A program made the translations under genes and the position numbers. Shown in pieces: positions 5,799-12,418 of a stretch of 35,666 nt of DNA (position 1 is its first letter; each line of letters begins with the position of its first letter). Below the pieces are notes generated by a model, which saw nothing but the letters and a program-made list of their open reading frames with translations, did no database searches and was not told the origin of the DNA. The stretch is from a virus: the IMG/VR virus record IMGVR_UViG_3300021197_001116, positions 1-35,666 of that record. One strand, given 5' to 3'.

Positions 5799-6340
5799 TG
5801 GAGTATGAGGAGATACTTATCGCGCTGCAACCGCTGCGCAAATGGAATGATTTCGCAAATTCTTTGGTTCAGCAATATGGAATGAAGGGTGATCTGACTG
5901 AGAACCAGTGGAATGCGGCAGAGCGAATGATCTTAAAGACCAGAGCAACCGCTGAGCGGAAGGCTTCTATGACGAGAGACGTTGATGTCTCACGCATCAA
6001 AGAGCTTTTGGAAAGTGCTAAGGTTAAGAAGCCTGTCTTTCGGGCGAATGAACTATCGTTCTCGCTTGCACCAGTGAGCGGAAAAAATGCTGGGGCAGTA
6101 TATGTCAAGCGCGGATCAGACTATCAGGGCAAAATTGTGGGTGGGACTTTTACTCCATCAAGTGGCTGCGCAAACGGCACGGCAGACAATATTGTTACTG
6201 TGTCGGCTGACCCACGAGGTGAGGCAGTAAGGCATGGCAAAGAAACAGGGCGATGCTCCTGCTGCAACAGGACGTTGACTGATCCTGTATCAATTGAACT
6301 GGGCATTGGCCCAATATGCATAAATAACTGGGGGTTATAA
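5798..6340 (+). CDS. C-terminal zinc-finger protein, DUF6011-like
   Basis: This 180-residue protein has a helical N-terminal half, a middle containing SGKNAGAVYVKRG and a Cys-rich C-terminus. The last 30 residues (GRCSCCNRTLTDPVSIELGIGPIC, C153, C156 and C174 visible, plus WG) match the DUF6011-type zinc-binding tail seen in many phage proteins. Such a tail implies metal and probably nucleic-acid binding; no enzymatic motif is visible. It overlaps the start of the AAA+ ATPase gene by one base, so the products may be made in step. Confidence 0.7.
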   Translation: MEYEEILIALQPLRKWNDFANSLVQQYGMKGDLTENQWNAAERMILKTRATAERKASMTRDVDVSRIKELLESAKVKKPVFRANELSFSLAPVSGKNAGAVYVKRGSDYQGKIVGGTFTPSSGCANGTADNIVTVSADPRGEAVRHGKETGRCSCCNRTLTDPVSIELGIGPICINNWGL

Positions 6341-7359
6341 TGAAACTATCACAAGCAAAAAACATCGTGAAGGCAGCAATCAATCACGCAATGTCTCTAA
6401 AGGATGGGCGTGATGCCCAGTACCTTGTGCCTTATCTGGTATCTGGTGCAGGTATTGGCAAGACAACTTGCGTAACAGACAGTGCTAAAGAGCTCGACAT
6501 CCAATGCTCAATACTCTCGCTGGCTCAGTATGATGCTGGTGAACTGGCTGGCTGGGTTGTGCCCTCTAATGATGGCGAGGGCATGGAACGCAAGCGCCCT
6601 GACTGGATGCCGACTGAGGGAAAGGGCATTCTTTTCCTCGACGAGCTGGCGCAAGCTCCAGTTGCAAACCTAAATATTGGGGCGCAGCTCACCAACGAGC
6701 GCCGTGTGGGCGCACATTACCTGCCAGAGGGATGGGTGATTGTTGCGGCTGGCAACCGCATGTCTGACCGAGCTGGCACTAACAACCTACCAACACACTT
6801 GCGTGACCGCCTGATGTTCTTAGACATCGAAGCCGATCTGGATGACACGATAGCATACTACTACAGTGTCGGGGTGGACGAGCGCGTGTGTGCGTTCCTG
6901 CGCTTTCGTCCTGAGTGGCTGCACAAGTTCGACAGAGACGCGAATGCTTGCCCGTCACCACGTTCGTGGGAGCGTGTTTCGTCAGTGCTAAGCTGGGATA
7001 TCGATCCAGTATGCCTTCAAGAGGCAATCGCTGGTCAGGTTGGTCGAGGTGGCTGCGCTGATTTCATGGGCTTCTTGAAGCTGTATGACACAGTCCCAGA
7101 CATCAACGAGCTGATTGCAAAGCCACAATCTGCAAGCATTTCAGATGATCCTGCGGTCATGTACGCAGTGTGTGCAGCGCTGGCTACACGCATGAACAAG
7201 TCCAATGCAGCTCAGATCGTGCAGTACTTGCAGCGCATACCGCAACAAGAGTTCGCTGCCTTTGTGATCAAGGATGCACTGAACCGCGACACTGACTTAA
7301 AGCAAGTGAAGGCAGTGCGTGACTGGGTGATGACCAGCGGCAAGCACTTAATCTTGTAA
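6340..7359 (+). CDS. MoxR-type AAA+ ATPase
   Basis: This 339-residue AAA+ ATPase has Walker A GAGIGKTT at residues 36-43, Walker B LFLDEL at 98-103, a sensor-1 region with AAGNRMSDRAG near 134-145 and an arginine-bearing HLRDRL near 155. The rest is a helical lid. The pattern and length fit the MoxR branch, whose members remodel partner proteins or help insert metals and typically work with a von Willebrand A (VWA) protein. Exactly such a partner follows after a terminator and palindrome (7434-8546). This suggests a two-component chaperone, although its target is unknown. The start overlaps the previous stop. Confidence 0.85.
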   Translation: MKLSQAKNIVKAAINHAMSLKDGRDAQYLVPYLVSGAGIGKTTCVTDSAKELDIQCSILSLAQYDAGELAGWVVPSNDGEGMERKRPDWMPTEGKGILFLDELAQAPVANLNIGAQLTNERRVGAHYLPEGWVIVAAGNRMSDRAGTNNLPTHLRDRLMFLDIEADLDDTIAYYYSVGVDERVCAFLRFRPEWLHKFDRDANACPSPRSWERVSSVLSWDIDPVCLQEAIAGQVGRGGCADFMGFLKLYDTVPDINELIAKPQSASISDDPAVMYAVCAALATRMNKSNAAQIVQYLQRIPQQEFAAFVIKDALNRDTDLKQVKAVRDWVMTSGKHLIL

Positions 7360-7365
7360 CAGCTA

Positions 7366-7401
7366 AAGAGCAGCCATCTTAAATATAATTTGGCTGCTTT
7401 T
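7366..7401 (+). terminator. rho-independent terminator after the AAA+ gene
   Basis: AGCAGCCA (7369-7376) pairs with TGGCTGCT (7391-7398), extended by A-T and G-T pairs into a T-run (7398-7401), around a 14-base A/T-rich loop. It lies 9 bp after the AAA+ stop and touches the GTTC palindrome at 7402, so the VWA gene may be uncoupled from the ATPase. Confidence 0.7.
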
Positions 7402-7413
7402 GTTCTATTGAAC
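7402..7413. promoter_or_regulatory. GTTC-N4-GAAC palindrome, site 5
   Basis: GTTCTATTGAAC (the reverse complement of GTTCAATAGAAC), followed by TTTTT. It adjoins the terminator after the AAA+ gene, 20 bp before the VWA gene start. Confidence 0.75.
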
Positions 7414-7433
7414 TTTTTCTTGAGGAGAAAATT

Positions 7434-8546
7434 ATGGACGCACAAACTAAAGTTTCACGTTCAATAACTAAACTTGTAATATCTCATCCATTTTTTGGAT
7501 CAATTGCACTGTCGGTCAAGGTCGATAGTGATCAGACAATTGGCACAATGTGTACAGATGGCGCATCAATACTGTGGTCACCTGACTTTGTCGATAGTCT
7601 GTCAGAGGCTGAAGTGACTGGCGTCTTTGCTCATGAGGTCTTGCACATCGTTATGAAGCACTCATTACGCCGTGGCAATCGTGATCCAGAGCTTTGGAAT
7701 ATAGCATGTGACTTTGCCATTAATGAAATACTTCTGATTGACGGCGGGTTCTCTTTGCCAGAGGGACGGCTGCATGACCCACAGTACGAGGGCATGACTG
7801 CCGAGGCTATCTATGATCGGTTGCCAGAGGACGCAAAGGAACAGTTCTCTGATAACTCTGCTTTTGGCGAGGTCACTGACCTCAAAGAAATGTCTGAGGC
7901 TGAGCGCAAGCAAGTTGAGGCTGACATAGACAGTAAGGTAATGATGGCTGCTGCTGCTGCTAAGGCAGTTGGAAAACTACCAGCGGCTATTGATGAGATG
8001 GTTCAGAGAATGAAGCAAAGCCAAGTTGATTGGCGCGATGTTCTCCGCCGTTTCGTTGGCGGTGATCAGCCTGATGACTACACTATGCGCAGACCAAACA
8101 AAAAGATGTATCACACAGCGCGTATAATTGCGCCAAGCGTAGATCGAATTGGTGCTGGTGATATTGTGCTGCTGGTCGACAGCAGTGGGTCAGTCTCTGA
8201 TCGTGAGCTTGAGTATTTTCTTGGTGAGATGAACGCGATCAGTGAGGACATCAAGCCATCATCAATCACAGTGATTACGTTTGATACTAGAGTTCAAACC
8301 GTAAGCCGTTATGAGCAGGGCGAGGTCATCGAAAGCATCAAGGTAAATGGTCGAGGCGGCACGATCATCAGGCCAGCGTTTCAATACGTTCAAGATCATG
8401 CAATAAATGTAGACAACATGGTTGTGTTCACTGACATGGGCATCTTTGGTTACCCACCGTCACCAGAATATCCAGTGCTGTGGGTTTCGTCTTATGAGAA
8501 TGCAAAACCTGCACCATTCGGTGAGACAACTTACCTAAAATATTAG
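7434..8546 (+). CDS. putative metallopeptidase with VWA-like domain (DUF2201-like)
   Basis: This 370-residue protein has two parts. The N-terminal part carries a zincin motif HEVLH (residues 67-71) followed by a helix and NIACDFAINEILL, as in the DUF2201 putative metallopeptidase domain. The C-terminal part is a VWA-like domain with an intact metal-ion-dependent adhesion motif, DSSGS (249-253), and FTDMGIFG later. Family members are usually encoded beside MoxR-type ATPases, as here. The likely role is a partner or adaptor that binds or cleaves a client with ATPase help; the client could be host or virion protein. GAGGAG lies 7-8 bases before the ATG. Confidence 0.85.
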   Translation: MDAQTKVSRSITKLVISHPFFGSIALSVKVDSDQTIGTMCTDGASILWSPDFVDSLSEAEVTGVFAHEVLHIVMKHSLRRGNRDPELWNIACDFAINEILLIDGGFSLPEGRLHDPQYEGMTAEAIYDRLPEDAKEQFSDNSAFGEVTDLKEMSEAERKQVEADIDSKVMMAAAAAKAVGKLPAAIDEMVQRMKQSQVDWRDVLRRFVGGDQPDDYTMRRPNKKMYHTARIIAPSVDRIGAGDIVLLVDSSGSVSDRELEYFLGEMNAISEDIKPSSITVITFDTRVQTVSRYEQGEVIESIKVNGRGGTIIRPAFQYVQDHAINVDNMVVFTDMGIFGYPPSPEYPVLWVSSYENAKPAPFGETTYLKY

Positions 8547-8556
8547 GGGATGATCA

Positions 8557-8826
8557 ATGAGAAAAAAAATATCTACAAGGGATCAGTCCCGAATAAACAG
8601 GGTGAACAGCGAGATTGTTACAATACCGCTGCCACCTTGGGAAAAGAAAAGCATAAGTGCCTTTGATAGAGTGGAGTTGAACTGGCTTACTGAAAGGCTG
8701 CACTCTGCACAGAATGAAGCATGGTCAACAAACCCACGCAAGGGGGCTAGAGAGGAATTAGATACTAGTCGTAAAGAATTAAATTGCTTCAAGCAAAAGT
8801 TACGAAACAATGGATATGAAGTGTGA
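8557..8826 (+). CDS. hypothetical coiled protein (89 aa)
   Basis: A basic protein beginning MRKKISTRDQSRINRVNSE, with a C-terminal helical segment (LTERLHSAQNEAW, then EELDTSRKELNCFKQKLRNNGYEV). That C-terminal part resembles the 61-residue product at 16316 in spacing of L, Q, E and the LR..G ending, suggesting the two may be distant paralogues. It starts 8 bp after the VWA gene stop. Function unknown. Confidence 0.65.
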   Translation: MRKKISTRDQSRINRVNSEIVTIPLPPWEKKSISAFDRVELNWLTERLHSAQNEAWSTNPRKGAREELDTSRKELNCFKQKLRNNGYEV

Positions 8827-8836
8827 GGAGAAAAAA

Positions 8837-9559
8837 ATGCAAATAAAGGAATACAAAAAATTAGAAAGTTTAAAGACTGCGGCACATGACATGCGCGTAT
8901 CATTTAAAATTAAAGGTGATGCTAATAAGGAGTTTGCTTTGGGCAGAAAATATGCCCTCAAAAATCTGCATGTTTATCGTGATATGAAAACTAATTTTGG
9001 CAATGATGTGACCAATCAAGTTATTAATTTGTACAGCTCTACCTGTGGTGAGATATCTAAAGCAAGGAGCTTGTTACGCCGACACGAATACCAGCGAACA
9101 CCCATCAAGGAAGCCACAGTTCTTTCAGTAGAAAAATCCTTAATGACATTGAATATGTTGTTTCCAAAATCTCATTGGTCTGTGAATGTCGATAAGGACA
9201 TATGCTTTTCTCCCGGCTCATCCGCATATCATGACAACGTTGTTAGCGTGAAGATCACTTGGCTAAAGAAAGTTTTTCTTAAAGGAATACACAGAGTAAA
9301 AGCTGGTGATGGTATGAGGTTTATTTTGGACGCTGATGAAATGAACGCACCACGGCTTTTAGCTGAGGGGATAAAGGTTTTTAAAGTAAAGTCACTCAAG
9401 TACAAAAAGAAAACAGGATCAGTCAATGATGCTTGGGTTATGAAATATGATTACAATGATGGTGATCAGATCACAGCTCTCCACGAGGAGCTTGTCAGGG
9501 CAGAGAGCCTAATCAATCGACGTATCAAATCTAAAGTTGAGCAGCTTCTGTTGAAGTAA
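8837..9559 (+). CDS. hypothetical protein (240 aa)
   Basis: The start at 8837 follows GAGGAG by 6-7 bases; an earlier in-frame ATG lies in the preceding gene. The product begins MQIKEYKKLESLKTAAHD and is Lys-rich. It has a helical N-terminal region, a central segment that looks beta-rich (SHWSVNVDKDICFSPG, VVSVKITWLKKVF) and a final helix, LINRRIKSKVEQLLLK. No domain or catalytic motif recognised. It may be nucleic-acid associated from its charge, but that is weak. Confidence 0.7.
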   Translation: MQIKEYKKLESLKTAAHDMRVSFKIKGDANKEFALGRKYALKNLHVYRDMKTNFGNDVTNQVINLYSSTCGEISKARSLLRRHEYQRTPIKEATVLSVEKSLMTLNMLFPKSHWSVNVDKDICFSPGSSAYHDNVVSVKITWLKKVFLKGIHRVKAGDGMRFILDADEMNAPRLLAEGIKVFKVKSLKYKKKTGSVNDAWVMKYDYNDGDQITALHEELVRAESLINRRIKSKVEQLLLK

Positions 9560-9578
9560 AATTTGTAAGGAATTAAAT

Positions 9579-9791
9579 ATGAGTGAAGAACATCCAAAAA
9601 ATGAAATGAAAATTATTAACGAGGCAATAAAGAATTTGCCCAGTGATGTATCCCCTGAGTTCCTGTGCAACCTAATAGCAAACATCATTGTGAGCTATGG
9701 GTTGTTTGACGAGATTGCAGAAATACAAGTGGGAACAATCTTCTGCGCTTCAAAAATTATAGAGGAGATGCAGGAGAGGGTGATCCATTAA
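9579..9791 (+). CDS. hypothetical protein (70 aa)
   Basis: A small, mostly helical, acidic protein with a hydrophobic centre (PEFLCNLIANIIVSYGLF) that could be a buried helix or a weak membrane segment. AAGGA lies 8 bases before the ATG. It is the last rightward gene before the leftward replication genes; the leftward terminator begins right at its stop. Function unknown. Confidence 0.65.
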   Translation: MSEEHPKNEMKIINEAIKNLPSDVSPEFLCNLIANIIVSYGLFDEIAEIQVGTIFCASKIIEEMQERVIH

Positions 9792-9827
9792 AAAGGAGCA
9801 GCGTATTAGTTCACAACGCGCTGCTCC
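9790..9827 (-). terminator. leftward rho-independent terminator of the primase-helicase unit
   Basis: On the minus strand GGAGCAGCG (9827-9819) pairs with CGCTGCTCC (9803-9795) and is followed by five T. On the plus strand it has the A-run first and no T-run, so it mainly stops leftward transcription from the 9902 gene and primase-helicase. Confidence 0.75.
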
Positions 9828-9901
9828 AGTATCGATAGAGTAAGATCACATTCTTGAGGAGAACAAATCTAAACAACAGTTAGCACTGAGCGAGACTATC
9901 G
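9828..9901. other. short gap with an orphan ribosome binding site
   Basis: This contains a textbook plus-strand TTGAGGAG (9854-9861) with no ATG, GTG or TTG at proper distance; the codon at the expected place is ATC followed by TAA. It may be the trace of a lost early gene, or chance. Confidence 0.3.
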
Positions 9902-10072
9902 TCAAACAGTTTCTCTACATTTAGATATTAAGTCCTGTATAAAGCTCAACATGTGGCGTTGATCCATTGGGTATTGTGCAACTTCTACACCGTCCACCCA
10001 CACAAAAATCACTGGGCCTTCGCTACCCGGTCTAACAGTCAGTATAGTTTTAGAGGTCGAAAGGATGGTCAT
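9902..10072 (-). CDS. small hypothetical protein after primase-helicase (56 aa)
   Basis: The leftward frame overlaps the end of the primase-helicase gene by about 23 bases. Two ATGs (10078 and 10072) are candidates; 10072 has GAGAGG at good distance. The product, with TSKTILTVRPG, VIFVWVDGVEVAQYPM and a C-terminal helix, looks like a beta-hairpin plus helix domain. It ends about 75 bp before the leftward terminator, so it belongs to that transcript. No family recognised. Confidence 0.6.
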   Translation of the reverse strand: MTILSTSKTILTVRPGSEGPVIFVWVDGVEVAQYPMDQRHMLSFIQDLISKCRETV

Positions 10073-11819
10073 TCTCATACCCTCTCGGCTCAGAGATATC
10101 TTCAAGGAACGCATCGAACCTATGTTCTTTGTACGTTGATGTGACAGTATCGAAGTCTAGCTCCGCTACGCCCTGCTTACCAACCCATGAGAAGCGGCAC
10201 TTCCAGATGTGGATTTGAGATGTCATGGTATTCACTGGGTCAGGCCTATGCACAGTCAGACCAACATCTGCTTTGGCAAACCATGCCGCACTGCCAGAAA
10301 TATCATAGCCTTTTGGTGGTGGTATATCCCCGTTTTTATCCCGCATCATTTTAGTTGGATGCGCAACAAACCAGATGTGTATTCCATGTGCTTGTGCGAA
10401 TACACGCAGCCGAGTTAAAACTTCAGAGACCCAGTCAGTCTCACTGATATCCTTGCCCTTCTGAATGTAGTTGTAGGGATCAATTACCGCACCTCTAACA
10501 CCATGACGTAGGACAGCAACCTTGAGACGCTCAATAATACTATCTATTGAGCAAAGAGAGCCATCTGCTTGATATAAAAAAGAAAAGTTCGATTGAACAA
10601 ATTCTTTTCCCATCTGCAATTCGTCTGGAGTTATGCGACTTGTCATGCCTTTGAAGAAAGGCTTTCGCACAAACTTACTGATAAGTTTAGCAATGTGTAA
10701 TCGTGGTTCATTTTCAAAGGAGCAAATTGCAAACTTCCAATTTTTAGATTGAGCCATGTTGACCATGATCTGATCTACAAATTCTGACTTGCCAGACGAA
10801 GGGTGACCCGTGACGATAGTCAACTGACCAGCAACAACGCTGTATATCTCATCAACATTGTCATAGCCCGTGCTCTCACCACGTCCCATGCCCTTGTCAT
10901 AAATCTCTTCGAGCTGCTCATAGAAATGACTTGCGTCATACAGCCCAGACACAGGCCAAGGCTTGGCCTTTGCTATGAAACTATCAACGCCATCTGTTCC
11001 ATGCTTTAACAGGACATCGTTTGCGTCCTTGCAATCCTCTGGATAATCTACAACCCAGCAACGATCCTTGCCTATACGCCTAGCCATTTCCTCTGCCATT
11101 GCCTCGCCCGGAGCATCCGCATCAGTGGCAATAATTATTTTTTCGGCACGTTCGATTTGGTCTTTAGCATCCCATAAAAATTTAAACTTGTTATCATCTG
11201 AAGGGTCAACCTGACCATCAACGACTTTCATAACTGCGCCGTTTGGTACTGATACGACGCTATCGTATCCTGTTTCCATCAGAGCGAGGGCATCCATCTC
11301 ACCCTCGACAATGATCAAGACATCATCGGCAATTACATTTTCAATATTAAAAAAGGTTTGAGGTGATCCGTTACAGGAAAAACCTTTGGCCTCAATTGAT
11401 TTTATTTTTGATGCGTAAGTCTGTCCTTTGTTCGTGTATGGGAAGAACAGACACTCGGTCTCGCTCCCAACTGCTTGAACAAAGTGTGTGCCAGAACGAA
11501 CACCTGCCTTTTCGGCAGTTTCTTTTGATATCCCTCTGTCACTCAAGCTTTTTAACGCCGCGTCAGATAGTGATGTTGTTTTAATTTTCTTTGCTACACT
11601 CATTTTTCTCACTCTAAAATTGATCTTCTCTTCAGTCGGAACGATACCCTGCTGATCACAGTGCCAGCATTGATAGAGTACCCTATCGTTTTCAATTTTG
11701 AGTGAGAGAGTTCTGTCTTTTTTTTTCTTGCGGCTATGACCACAAGCTGGGCAGATTATTTTATGTTGACCTGTTCCTAACCTGTGTGCCTCGCCGCGCA
11801 ATTGATCTTCAATTTGCAC
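10050..11819 (-). CDS. T7 gp4-like primase-helicase
   Basis: This 589-residue bifunctional replication protein would prime lagging strands and unwind the fork. The N-terminal zinc ribbon has C23, C26, C51 and C54. The TOPRIM primase core shows LIIVEGEMDA near residue 172 and ATDADAPGE near 233. A RecA/DnaB-type helicase follows, with Walker A GHPSSGKS near 338-345, Walker B VIDPYNYI near 442 and IHIWFVAHPTKM further on. The length fits gp4 proteins. The start is a GTG with GAGAGGA 6-7 bases upstream. It is read leftward, against the surrounding early genes, from a promoter at 11852-11880 and possibly from RusA read-through. No phage DNA polymerase appears in the window. Confidence 0.9.
   Translation of the reverse strand: MQIEDQLRGEAHRLGTGQHKIICPACGHSRKKKKDRTLSLKIENDRVLYQCWHCDQQGIVPTEEKINFRVRKMSVAKKIKTTSLSDAALKSLSDRGISKETAEKAGVRSGTHFVQAVGSETECLFFPYTNKGQTYASKIKSIEAKGFSCNGSPQTFFNIENVIADDVLIIVEGEMDALALMETGYDSVVSVPNGAVMKVVDGQVDPSDDNKFKFLWDAKDQIERAEKIIIATDADAPGEAMAEEMARRIGKDRCWVVDYPEDCKDANDVLLKHGTDGVDSFIAKAKPWPVSGLYDASHFYEQLEEIYDKGMGRGESTGYDNVDEIYSVVAGQLTIVTGHPSSGKSEFVDQIMVNMAQSKNWKFAICSFENEPRLHIAKLISKFVRKPFFKGMTSRITPDELQMGKEFVQSNFSFLYQADGSLCSIDSIIERLKVAVLRHGVRGAVIDPYNYIQKGKDISETDWVSEVLTRLRVFAQAHGIHIWFVAHPTKMMRDKNGDIPPPKGYDISGSAAWFAKADVGLTVHRPDPVNTMTSQIHIWKCRFSWVGKQGVAELDFDTVTSTYKEHRFDAFLEDISEPRGYENDHPFDL
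10587..10598. promoter_or_regulatory. GTTC-N4-GAAC palindrome, site 6 (intragenic)
   Basis: GTTCGATTGAAC preceded by AAAA, inside the primase-helicase reading frame. It fits the family arms but has a variant centre; a binding role here is less certain than at the intergenic sites. Confidence 0.4.
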
Positions 11820-11851
11820 AGTTTAGTCCTCTCGCTCTATCGATAGCGACG

Positions 11852-11880
11852 ATCATAGGCGCGGGAAGTGGCTCAGTCAA
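11852..11880 (-). promoter_or_regulatory. sigma70-type promoter for primase-helicase
   Basis: On the minus strand TTGACT (11880-11875), a 17-base spacer and TATGAT (11857-11852) match 5/6 and 5/6 of the consensus with ideal spacing. The predicted start of transcription falls near 11845, about 25 bp before the GTG codon and inside the palindrome CTATCGATAG (11837-11846), a possible operator. Confidence 0.6.
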
Positions 11881-11900
11881 CGAAGCTTTTTGTGCCAGCT

Positions 11901-11977
11901 AATAATATAATTATATATATTATATATATTATATATACTCTCTCTCTAAGAGAGAGAGATATTATAATTATTATATA
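11901..11977. repeat. A/T-rich inverted repeat with (CT)5-AA-(GA)5 core, copy 2
   Basis: The core lies at 11938-11947 (CT arm), 11948-11949 (AA) and 11950-11959 (GA arm), identical to copy 1. Long alternating A/T arms on both sides extend the palindrome. It follows the RusA stop codon closely and precedes the primase-helicase promoter, so it could end RusA transcription or insulate the promoter. Confidence 0.8.
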
Positions 11978-12345
11978 ACTGGAATATTATCCACATCACA
12001 GGCACTCACACGTATGTGTGTGCGCGGGTTGTCTCTATCTAGCTGCCAGTAAATAAACTTCTGCTTTACCTGTCTGTCATTTTTATAGATCGGCCCCTGC
12101 ATGCAATCCAATATGAGGCTCTCATCAAGATCGGGCCGTCGAGTAGCGTAGTAAATAATCATCTCAACTTTTACATCCTCAACGATCAGGTCATCTAGCT
12201 TTGGGCATTGTGCCTCGAACATTTTGACATAGCCTCGCGCCTTGTCAGACTTGATAAAAGCTGGCCTTCCTCTGATAACAACGGCCTTTCTGCTGTTAGC
12301 TTTTGATGCTGGCTCACCTAAAATTGAGAACGATATGCTCTCCAT
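11971..12345 (-). CDS. rusA: RusA-like Holliday junction resolvase
   Basis: This 124-residue protein has the RusA family pattern: an N-terminal SILGEPASKANSR, a basic KSDKARGYVK segment, and the acidic catalytic cluster D72, D74 (RRPDLDE) and D90 (YKNDRQV). These correspond to the D70, D72 and D91 triad of E. coli RusA. The ending (NPRTHIRVS) is also typical. It would cut four-way junctions made by recombination and replication so that DNA can be packaged. It is read leftward, divergent from the PD-(D/E)XK nuclease. An A/T-rich inverted repeat begins at its end. Confidence 0.88.
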   Translation of the reverse strand: MESISFSILGEPASKANSRKAVVIRGRPAFIKSDKARGYVKMFEAQCPKLDDLIVEDVKVEMIIYYATRRPDLDESLILDCMQGPIYKNDRQVKQKFIYWQLDRDNPRTHIRVSACDVDNIPVI

Positions 12346-12366
12346 TACTACCCCCCAAAGAACTAT

Positions 12367-12393
12367 TTGACACTAAATTACCAAGATGATACT
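12367..12393 (+). promoter_or_regulatory. possible promoter for the recombination genes
   Basis: A perfect TTGACA (12367-12372) is followed after a short 15-base spacer by GATACT (12388-12393, 4/6). It lies in the 73-bp divergent gap between RusA and the nuclease gene, 26 bp before the latter's ATG. The short spacer makes it a moderate candidate. Confidence 0.35.
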
Positions 12394-12418
12394 AACACAA
12401 ACAGAGTAAGGAACAAAC

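Noticed and set aside
5786-5800. Similarity of GAAGGAGATATATAATG to the T7 gene 10 leader as a sign of a T7-type RNA polymerase promoter
   Set aside because: It is only a ribosome binding site resemblance; no T7-type promoter consensus or RNA polymerase gene is visible.
9830-11845. Repeated TATCGATAGAG as a paired operator at both ends of the primase unit
   Set aside because: Hundreds of 11-base matches are expected by chance among all position pairs in a window this size; only the promoter overlap is kept as suggestive.
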